Below the pieces are notes generated by a model. That model was not told where the DNA came from. It saw only the letters and a program-made list of their open reading frames with translations, and did not search any database. A stretch of 64,000 bases of DNA from positions 1,343,557 through 1,407,556 of the forward strand of contig NZ_NPMR01000002.1 of NCBI RefSeq assembly GCF_002245215.1, in the 5' to 3' direction. Origin of the DNA: Microbacterium sp. Yaish 1 (GTDB lineage Bacteria; Actinomycetota; Actinomycetes; Actinomycetales; Microbacteriaceae). A program made the translations under genes and the position numbers. Positions 57,780-64,000 of the stretch are shown one piece after another; the stretch's first letter is position 1, and each line of letters opens with the position of its first letter.

Positions 57780-58624
57780 TTCAGGGTCGTGACGGGAGCG
57801 GCATCCATGTCGTCGAACGCCTGGTTCTCGCCGGCCATCGCCCAGATGAACGAGTAGGCAGAGGTCCCGACGCCCGAGTGCAGCGACCAGCTGGGCGAGA
57901 TGATCGCCTGCCGGTCGGCGACGACGAGGTGCCGGGTCTCCTCCCGCTCGCCGAGCAGGTGGATGACGCGGGCGTCCTCGGGCACGTCGAAGTACAGGTA
58001 GCACTCGGTGCGACGGTCGTGGGTGTGGGCGGGCATCGTGTTCCACATCGAGCCCTCGTGCAGCGTCGTCACGCCCATGACGATCTGACAGCTCTGCACG
58101 CCGTTCTCGTGGATGTACTGATTCAGCGTGCGGCGGTTGCTCGTCACCTGGTCGCCGAGCTCGCGCACCGTCCCCTCACCCGGTGACACGAGCGCCGCCG
58201 GGTAGGCGGTGTGCGCGGGCGCCGAGAACAGGTAGAACTGCGCCCCGGTCGACGCGCCGCCCTCCTCGCGCTCGCCCGCGTCGGCGAAGACGACGTCGCG
58301 GATGCCGCGGCCGAGGTACAGGCACGCACCCTTCACGAGCGTGTAGACCTCGCCGTCGGCGGTCACCGTACCGGTGCCACCGACGTTGATGATGCCCACC
58401 TCGCGGTGCTCCAGGAAGTAGTCGCTGCGGATCTCCGGGTAGCCCGGAAGCACCAGCTCGCGCCCGGCCGGCACGGCGCCGCCGAGGACGATGCGGTCGT
58501 GGTGGGTGTAGACGACGGTGATCTGACCCGGGACGAACACCTCGGGCACGAGGTACTGTTCGCGCAGGTCGGCGGTGGTCATGCCGGGGATCTGCGCGGG
58601 GTTGGTCGCGTAACGCTGCTGCAT
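57776..58624 (-). CDS. kduI: 5-dehydro-4-deoxy-D-glucuronate isomerase
   Basis: 282 residues from ATG 58624, with AGAAGGG upstream. The metal site typical of KduI is visible: His200 and His202 (MPAHTHDRR), Glu207, and His249 (SWSLHSG). It converts 4-deoxy-L-threo-5-hexosulose uronate, formed spontaneously from unsaturated uronates released by GH88/GH105 enzymes, to 3-deoxy-D-glycero-2,5-hexodiulosonate, the KduD substrate. Confidence 0.95.
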   Translation of the reverse strand: MQQRYATNPAQIPGMTTADLREQYLVPEVFVPGQITVVYTHHDRIVLGGAVPAGRELVLPGYPEIRSDYFLEHREVGIINVGGTGTVTADGEVYTLVKGACLYLGRGIRDVVFADAGEREEGGASTGAQFYLFSAPAHTAYPAALVSPGEGTVRELGDQVTSNRRTLNQYIHENGVQSCQIVMGVTTLHEGSMWNTMPAHTHDRRTECYLYFDVPEDARVIHLLGEREETRHLVVADRQAIISPSWSLHSGVGTSAYSFIWAMAGENQAFDDMDAAPVTTLK

Positions 58625-58689
58625 GGGGTTCCCTTCTGGGGGCGAGTCGGCGGGATGCCGGTGATGGAGCGGGGAGAACGGGGATCGGC

Positions 58690-59454
58690 TCAACGGACGA
58701 GCCAGCCCCCGTCGACGGGCACGATCGCGCCGGTGACGTAGGCGGCAGCATCCGAGGCGAGGAAGACGAAGGCGCCCTGCAGGTCGCCGGGGGTGCCCCA
58801 CCGGCCTGCGGGGATGCGGGCGAGGATGGATGCCTCGCGCCCGGCGTCGGCCCGGATCGGCGCGGTGTTGTCGGTCGCCATGTACCCGGGCGCGACCGCG
58901 TTGACGGTCACGCCCGACGCGGCCCACTCGTTCGCGAGCGCCTTGGTGAGACCGGCGACCGCGTGCTTCGAGGCGGCGTAGCCGGGCACGAGGATGCCGC
59001 CCTGGAACGACAGCATCGAGGCGACATTGATGATGCGTCCCGACCCCTGCGCGATCATGCGGCGCCCGGCAGCTTGCGACAGGTGGAAGACGGCGTCGAG
59101 GTTGACGGCGAGGACGTCGTCCCAGTCGGCTGCCGGGTGCTCGGCCGCGGCGGCGCGACGGATGATGCCGGCGTTGTTGACGAGGATGTCGATGCCGCCG
59201 AGCTCGGCGAGCGTCTCGGCGACCGCGTCGGCGAGCTGCTCCGGCGTCGCGGAGCCGAGGTCGAGGCGGATCCGGTGGGCGCGGCGGCCGAGCGCGGTAA
59301 TCGCATCTGCCGTCTCGGCGGCGTCGCCGCGGTCGAGCAGCGCGACATCCGCGCCGGCCTCGGCGAGCGCGAGCGCTGCGCCCTGGCCGAGGCCGCGGGT
59401 CGAACCGGTGACGAGGGCGACGCGGCCGTCCAGCCGGAAGGAGTCGAGGATCAT
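58690..59454 (-). CDS. kduD: 2-dehydro-3-deoxy-D-gluconate 5-dehydrogenase (SDR)
   Basis: 254 residues, a classical SDR. TGSTRGLGQGAA binds the cofactor, ILVNNAGIIRR is the NNAG motif, and the triad lies in NVASMLSFQGG and YAASKHA. GYMATDNTAPIRAD and RIPAGRWGTPGDLQGAFVFLASDAA are characteristic of KduD. It reduces the KduI product to 2-keto-3-deoxygluconate. It starts inside the stop of the FAH gene (ATGA). Confidence 0.92.
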   Translation of the reverse strand: MILDSFRLDGRVALVTGSTRGLGQGAALALAEAGADVALLDRGDAAETADAITALGRRAHRIRLDLGSATPEQLADAVAETLAELGGIDILVNNAGIIRRAAAAEHPAADWDDVLAVNLDAVFHLSQAAGRRMIAQGSGRIINVASMLSFQGGILVPGYAASKHAVAGLTKALANEWAASGVTVNAVAPGYMATDNTAPIRADAGREASILARIPAGRWGTPGDLQGAFVFLASDAAAYVTGAIVPVDGGWLVR

Positions 59455-60323
59455 GCGGGGCCTCCGATGAAGGTGGTGGTCAGTTCGCCGAGGCGCTCGA
59501 TGCGCACGGTGACCGCGTCGCCGGGACGCAGCGGGCGATGGGCGGTCTGCGCGTCGGGCAGCTTCTGCGGGGTGCCGGTCGAGATGACGTCGCCGGGTTC
59601 GAGCGTCATGACGCTGCTGAGATACGACACGACGCGCGCGACCGAGAAGATCGTGGTGGCGGTGGACTGCGAGACGGTCACGATGCCGTCGCGGACGACC
59701 TCGACGAGCATGTCCTGCGGGTCTCCCGCCTCGTCGGGCGTGACGAGCCACGGCCCGAGCGGCGCGAAGCCGTCGAAGCACTTCCCCATCGCCCACTGGC
59801 TCTGCCGCCGCTGCCACGAGCGGTCGGAGACGTCGTTGAGGATCGTGTAGCCCGCGACATGCTCGAGTGCGGTCGCCTCGTCGACATCCTTGGCCCGCCG
59901 CCCGATGACCACGGCGACCTCGCCCTCGTAGTCGACGTCGTCCGCGACCGCGGGCACGACGACGGGGTCGGCCGGCCCGCCGAGGGTGTTGGGAGTCTTC
60001 ACGAAGACGTCGGGGACCGCGGGGTCATCGGCGGCCGGGTCGACGCCGTCGGGCACATGCCCGCGGTAGTTGTAGCCGAGGCAGAGGATCTTTCCGGGCC
60101 GCACGGGCGCTTCGAGCCGCACCGACGACAGCGCGGGATCGGCGACGTCCGCACGCGCTGCCGCGCGGTCGAGCGCGTCGCGGCCGGCGGCGAGCAGGTC
60201 GGTCAGCGTGGCCGGGCCGAGGTCGACGACGCGGTCGACACCGTCCACGGCGACGACGGCGCCCGACCGGACGGCGCCCTCGGCATCGGCCGCGCGGGCC
60301 GCGCGGTAACGGACGAGCCTCAC
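59451..60323 (-). CDS. Fumarylacetoacetate hydrolase-family protein in the uronate operon
   Basis: 290 residues from GTG 60323 (GTGA overlap with the GH88 gene). The FAH C-terminal domain is intact: ILCLGYNYRGH, VDYEGEVAVVIGRRAKDV with metal-binding Glu residues, YTILNDVSDRSWQ, MGKCFDGFAPLGPWLV and ISTGTPQKLP. Relatives hydrolyse acylpyruvates such as 2,4-diketo-3-deoxy-sugar acids or isomerise/decarboxylate them. The standard GH88-KduI-KduD-KdgK-Eda route has no step for it, so it may serve a side branch. Confidence 0.85.
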   Translation of the reverse strand: MRLVRYRAARAADAEGAVRSGAVVAVDGVDRVVDLGPATLTDLLAAGRDALDRAAARADVADPALSSVRLEAPVRPGKILCLGYNYRGHVPDGVDPAADDPAVPDVFVKTPNTLGGPADPVVVPAVADDVDYEGEVAVVIGRRAKDVDEATALEHVAGYTILNDVSDRSWQRRQSQWAMGKCFDGFAPLGPWLVTPDEAGDPQDMLVEVVRDGIVTVSQSTATTIFSVARVVSYLSSVMTLEPGDVISTGTPQKLPDAQTAHRPLRPGDAVTVRIERLGELTTTFIGGPA

Positions 60324-61534
60324 CAGTACGGCTTCCAGCCGGGGCGCGCTGCACGCACGAGGGCCTCGAGGTAGAAGTAGTCGCCCCACAGCGTGCCCTC
60401 GTCGACGCCGACCGACTTCGGCAGGTCGTAGACGCTGTGCAGGAGCACCGCATCGGCGGCCTCGGGACTTTCGGGAGTGTAGTTCTCGATGAGCGACGCG
60501 AGGATCTCATGGGCCGCCGCACGGTAGCGCGCGGCGGCATCCGGATCGGCATCCGGTCCGTCCCCGAGCACGCCGGCGAGCTCGAACAGCCCCGATACCG
60601 CGATCGCGGCGGACGAGCTGTCGCGGGGCGCATCCGCGCCATCGGTGTAGACCATGTCCCAGAAGGGGACCCGGTCGCTCGGGAGGTGCGAGAGGAAGCG
60701 TTCGGCGCAGCGGCGCGACGCCTCGAGCAGGGCGGGGTCGCCGGTCGCGCGGTGGTTCATCGCGAAGCCGTAGATGCCCCACGCCTGACCGCGCGCCCAG
60801 CACGAGTCGTCGAATGCGCCCTGCTCGGTCGCGCCGCGCAGGGGCTCGCCCGTCTCGGGGTCCCAGTAGAACGTGTGGAAGGTGGTGTCGTCGTCGCGCA
60901 GGATGTGGGTGCGCAGCTGGGTCGTGTGGCGGCGCACCGCATCGGCGAAGCGCTCCTCGCCGGTCTGTTCGCCCGCCCAGGTGAGCAACGGCATGTTCAT
61001 GAGGCTGTCGACGATCGTGCGCCCGCGCTGCGCGGGGTCGGAGAGGTCGCCCCACGCCTGGATGATGCCGGCGGGTTCGAGGAACCGGCGCATGAGGCGA
61101 TCGGCGGCCGCCAGGGCGGTCTCGCGGGCATCCTCGTCGCCGAGGAGCCGGTAGGGCGCGACGGAGGCGAGGCTGTAGAGGAACCCGAGGTCGTGCGTGT
61201 CGAGGTCGTCCTCGTCGCGGAGGCGCCGCGCGAAGTCCGCCGCGTGGGCGAGCCCGGCATCGCGGAAGAAGGTGTCGCCGGTGATCTCCCACGCGATCCA
61301 CATCATTCCCGGCCAGAAGCTGGTCGTCCACCCGCGGTTGGCCCCCGCGGGGAACCCGCCTGCCGCGGGCCGGATCGGGTACCGGTCGTCGCGCGTCGTG
61401 TCGTCGGGGTACGTCGGGCCGAAGGTCTCGATGTTGCGACGCAGCGTGCTCAGGGCGCCGTCGATCGCCGCTTCGATGGCGGCGGGCGCCGTGCCCGCGG
61501 ACGCGCCGAGGTCGGTTCCGGGGAGGGAAGTCAT
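60320..61534 (-). CDS. Unsaturated glucuronyl hydrolase, glycoside hydrolase family 88
   Basis: 404 residues from ATG 61534, with AAGGA upstream. The (alpha/alpha)6-barrel family motif HDLGF supplies Asp115 and DSLMN supplies Asp176, matching the two Asp used by Bacillus UGL (88 and 149). FDDSCWARGQAWGIYGFA is a conserved family segment. No signal peptide, so it acts in the cytoplasm on imported disaccharides with a 4,5-unsaturated uronic acid made by polysaccharide lyases. Confidence 0.93.
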   Translation of the reverse strand: MTSLPGTDLGASAGTAPAAIEAAIDGALSTLRRNIETFGPTYPDDTTRDDRYPIRPAAGGFPAGANRGWTTSFWPGMMWIAWEITGDTFFRDAGLAHAADFARRLRDEDDLDTHDLGFLYSLASVAPYRLLGDEDARETALAAADRLMRRFLEPAGIIQAWGDLSDPAQRGRTIVDSLMNMPLLTWAGEQTGEERFADAVRRHTTQLRTHILRDDDTTFHTFYWDPETGEPLRGATEQGAFDDSCWARGQAWGIYGFAMNHRATGDPALLEASRRCAERFLSHLPSDRVPFWDMVYTDGADAPRDSSSAAIAVSGLFELAGVLGDGPDADPDAAARYRAAAHEILASLIENYTPESPEAADAVLLHSVYDLPKSVGVDEGTLWGDYFYLEALVRAARPGWKPYW

Positions 61535-61554
61535 GTCGAGGGGTTCCTTCGGGT

Positions 61555-62226
61555 TCAGACGGTCTGGGGCTCGGGGTCGCCGAGCACCGGACGCAGGATG
61601 TAGCGGGCGTTGGCCCAGGCGAGATAGAGGGCAGGCGCCGAGGTGAGGCCGATCGCGATGGCCGGCATCGCGACGAACAGTCCCGCCTGCAGTCCGATGA
61701 CCGCGAGCGACACGAGACTCAGCCACCACCGCCGGACGCTCAGGAACACCGCCGCCCGTGCGATCGAGCGCACGGAGGCGTCCGGTTCCTCGGCCAGCGC
61801 CGCGAACGCGACGAGCGCCGTGGCGAGCAGGAGAAGCGTGAGCACCCCGAGCGCCGGGACGACCGCGACACCCGCCTGCAGCGGCGCGAAGAAGCGGACG
61901 TCCACGAGCACGACGACGAGGGCGGCCACGACCACCGCTCCCAGCGCGAGGGCCTTGCGCCACGAGCGCTGCCAGCTGCGGACGAACGTCCGCACGACCT
62001 GCCCCTCGCCCTCACCGTGAGCGCGGAAAGTCGCGAACGCCGCCGTGATGCCCGGCGCACATAGCGGCGCGACGACGGCGAGCATCGGCCACGACAGCGC
62101 GGGGTCGGTGATGACCAGCAGCACCACGAGCGGCAGGCACGACGCGAGCAGCAGCAGGTTCGTCATGAGTCCGAGGTAGACGACGCCGAAGACGGTGGCG
62201 TACGTGTTGTGCGAGATGCGCTTCAC
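61555..62226 (-). CDS. DUF624 (YesL-like) membrane protein
   Basis: 223 residues with about five hydrophobic helices; FGVVYLGLMTNLLLLASCLPLVVLL and the end SAPALYLAWANARYILRP fit the YesL/DUF624 family, often found beside oligosaccharide ABC transporters of pectin and glycosaminoglycan use. It lies 4 bp after the permease gene. Its function is unknown; an accessory role in uptake is guessed from recurrent context. Confidence 0.85.
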   Translation of the reverse strand: MKRISHNTYATVFGVVYLGLMTNLLLLASCLPLVVLLVITDPALSWPMLAVVAPLCAPGITAAFATFRAHGEGEGQVVRTFVRSWQRSWRKALALGAVVVAALVVVLVDVRFFAPLQAGVAVVPALGVLTLLLLATALVAFAALAEEPDASVRSIARAAVFLSVRRWWLSLVSLAVIGLQAGLFVAMPAIAIGLTSAPALYLAWANARYILRPVLGDPEPQTV

Positions 62227-62230
62227 GGCC

Positions 62231-63151
62231 TCAGCCCTTCATCCCGCTCGTCGCGATGCCCTCGACGAAGTACTTCTGCCCGAGCAGGAAGATGATCGCG
62301 ATCGGCACCACCGAGATGACCAGTCCCGCGAACAGCAGGGCGTAGTTGGTGTCGTACAGGTTGCTCACGAAGCTCTTCAGCCCGAGCTGGATGGTCCACA
62401 GGTCGGGGTTCCGCAGGTAGATGAGCGGACCGAGGTAGTCGTTCCAGGTGTTCACGAACGTCAGGAGCGTGAGGCTCGCGAGCGCCGGCACCGACAGCGG
62501 CAGCATGATGCGGCGCCAGATGCCGTACTCGCTCAGGCCGTCGAGACGCGCGGCTTCGGACAGCTCCTCGGGGATGGTCTCGTAGAACTGCTTCATGAGG
62601 AACACCCCGAAGGCGCCGAACGCCTGGATGAGGATGATGGCCCACAGCGTGTTCGAGACCTTGACGTTCGACAGCAGGATGAACTGCGGGATCATGTACG
62701 ACTGCCACGGCACCGCGATCGTGCCGATGTAGGCCAGGAACAGCACATCGCGGCCGGGGAAGCGGATGCGGGCGAAGCCGTAGGCCGCGAAAGAGCCGGT
62801 CAGCACCTGCAGGAAGGTGACGACGACGGCGAGCACGAGCGTGTTGCGGATCCAGGTCAGCATCCCCGACTGGTTCCAGATGTCGACGTAGTTCTGCCAG
62901 ACGAACACCTCGGGGATCCACTGGATCGGCACCGAGAAGACCTCGTTGGCCGTCTTGAGCGAGCTCATGATCATCCAGAAGAACGGCAGCAGCAGCGCCG
63001 CCGCGGCGATGATCAGCGCGATGTAGCCGGCGATGCGACCGATGCGGCGCAGGGGCGAGACCGTGTCGGGCCGGTGGCCGTCGGGCAGGCCGTCGGCCGC
63101 GATCTTGCGCAGCGCACGGCGGTCGTCCTGGGGTACGAGAAGATTCGTCAT
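62231..63151 (-). CDS. Carbohydrate ABC transporter permease (MalG/LplC-like)
   Basis: 306 residues from ATG 63151; start and the stop of the upstream permease overlap as TGATG. Six membrane helices are visible, and the coupling loop EELSEAARLDGLSEYGIWRRIMLPLSVPA is the EAA motif that contacts the ATPase. The YesQ/LplC subgroup imports oligosaccharides such as oligogalacturonates. The ATPase is not in the window and may be a shared one. Confidence 0.93.
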   Translation of the reverse strand: MTNLLVPQDDRRALRKIAADGLPDGHRPDTVSPLRRIGRIAGYIALIIAAAALLLPFFWMIMSSLKTANEVFSVPIQWIPEVFVWQNYVDIWNQSGMLTWIRNTLVLAVVVTFLQVLTGSFAAYGFARIRFPGRDVLFLAYIGTIAVPWQSYMIPQFILLSNVKVSNTLWAIILIQAFGAFGVFLMKQFYETIPEELSEAARLDGLSEYGIWRRIMLPLSVPALASLTLLTFVNTWNDYLGPLIYLRNPDLWTIQLGLKSFVSNLYDTNYALLFAGLVISVVPIAIIFLLGQKYFVEGIATSGMKG

Positions 63152-64000
63152 CAGACGTTCCTCCGCTTGTTCCAGATGAACTGGAGGATGGTCACGAGGA
63201 TGCAGAGGAAGAAGAGCGCCACGGCGGCCGCGGAGGCGTAGCCGAATTGGTTCTCCTCGAATCCCTTGCGGTAGATGAACTGCGAGATCACGAGCGTCGA
63301 CTGACCCGGCCCGCCCTCGGTCATGACGAGGATCAGGTCGAAGATCTTGAACGAGTTGATCGTGAGCATCACGGTGACGAAGAACATCGTCGGCCGCAGG
63401 CACGGGAGCGTGACGTTCACGAAGCGCTCCCAGGCGTTCGCGCCGTCCATGCGAGCAGCCTCGTAGAGCTCGCGCGGGACGGTCTGCAGGCCCGCGAGGA
63501 ACAGGATCATGTAGTAGCCCATGTCGCGCCAGGTGCTGACGATGACGACGGCGGGCATCGCCCACTCCGACGAGGTGAGCCACCCGGGCGGGTTGGCGAT
63601 GCCGACGGCGCGGAGGATCTCGTTGACCGGTCCGTACTCAGGGCTGAAGAGCAGGTTCCACACGACCGCGATCGCGACGATCGAGGTGATGTACGGGAAG
63701 AACGCCGCCGTGCGGAAGAACGCCACTCCCCGCAGCTTATTGTTCAGCAGCAGCGCGAGACCGAGCGACGCGATGATCGTCAGGGGGATGTGCAGCGTGG
63801 CGTAGTAGAGCGTGTTGACGAACGAGATGCGGAAGCTCCCGTCGCCGAGCAGCCGCTCAAAATTGTCGAGCCCCACCCAGTTCGCCGTGCCGAAGATGTT
63901 CCAGTTCGTCAGCGACATGTAGGAGAGCGTGACGACCGGCACGAGCGTCAGCAGGGCGAAGCCGACGAAGTTCGGCAGGATGAAGCTCCAGCCCAGCAGC
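63151..64000 (-). CDS. Carbohydrate ABC transporter permease (MalF/LplB-like), 5' truncated by the window end
   Basis: The frame is open to 64000, and residues encoded there (LLGWSFILPNFVGFALL) are the usual first membrane helix, so the start lies just beyond the window. At least 282 residues are visible. The EAA loop is RELYEAARMDGANAWERFVNVTLPCLRP. It pairs with the following permease as a heterodimer. The solute-binding protein gene is probably upstream, outside the window. Confidence 0.92.
   Translation of the reverse strand, partial: LLGWSFILPNFVGFALLTLVPVVTLSYMSLTNWNIFGTANWVGLDNFERLLGDGSFRISFVNTLYYATLHIPLTIIASLGLALLLNNKLRGVAFFRTAAFFPYITSIVAIAVVWNLLFSPEYGPVNEILRAVGIANPPGWLTSSEWAMPAVVIVSTWRDMGYYMILFLAGLQTVPRELYEAARMDGANAWERFVNVTLPCLRPTMFFVTVMLTINSFKIFDLILVMTEGGPGQSTLVISQFIYRKGFEENQFGYASAAAVALFFLCILVTILQFIWNKRRNV

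Overview
The window is a high-GC bacterial chromosome segment with mostly G/C third positions, many GTG starts and long runs of genes overlapping by ATGA or GTGA. Together with the gene families seen (a homoprotocatechuate dioxygenase close to those of Brevibacterium and Arthrobacter, an LCP protein, a short protein of a family common in Microbacteriaceae), this points to an actinobacterium, most likely Microbacterium or a near relative. No phage, IS element, CRISPR array or rRNA was seen. The two tRNA genes are both tRNA-Ser.

Region 1 (1-11.5 kb) is an aromatic catabolic island. A leaderless-looking, divergent promoter near 4.95 kb drives two operons. Rightward are a fused FAH-RraA protein, a GntR regulator, and the meta-cleavage enzymes HpaE, HpaD, HpaH and HpaI, which take homoprotocatechuate to pyruvate and succinic semialdehyde. 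Leftward are an MHS transporter and a MobA-like phenol hydroxylase that may make the catechol. A truncated ThDP enzyme converges on them. Region 2 (11.6-21.8 kb) has an SDR and eight glycosyltransferases in three runs of alternating direction, with no polymerase or exporter.

Region 3 (21.8-34.1 kb) holds a flavodoxin-like reductase, an alpha/alpha-toroid protein, a GH42 beta-galactosidase with a divergent TetR regulator, and a hexonate operon. That operon (fructuronate reductase, an L-gulonate/L-idonate-type dehydrogenase, MHS transporter, D-mannonate dehydratase, KDPG-type aldolase, KDG-type kinase) faces a LacI regulator and is preceded by a possible 20-residue leader peptide. Region 4 (34.2-56.1 kb) is mostly housekeeping: tRNA-Ser(GCT), LCP protein, RecQ, a catalase-fold-like protein, an acyltransferase-SGNH protein, tRNA-Ser(UGA), a HAD phosphatase, SerS, a lipid kinase, photolyase, an LLM oxidoreductase, prephenate dehydratase, EamA/LysR, phosphoglucomutase and MarR/oxidoreductase.

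Region 5 (56.2-64 kb) is one leftward operon for unsaturated uronate use. It runs from ABC permeases (the first cut by the window end) through a DUF624 protein, GH88 hydrolase, FAH-family hydrolase, KduD, KduI and a sugar kinase to a KDPG/KDPGal aldolase. Regions 3 and 5 therefore converge on 2-keto-3-deoxygluconate with separate kinase/aldolase pairs.

Beyond genes, the most unusual structure is intergenic: an alternating array of two palindromic repeat types between 49.36 and 49.88 kb, two further dispersed palindromic repeat families (two copies each), and short exact tandem duplications across four stop codons. Several divergent promoters carry clear palindromic operators.
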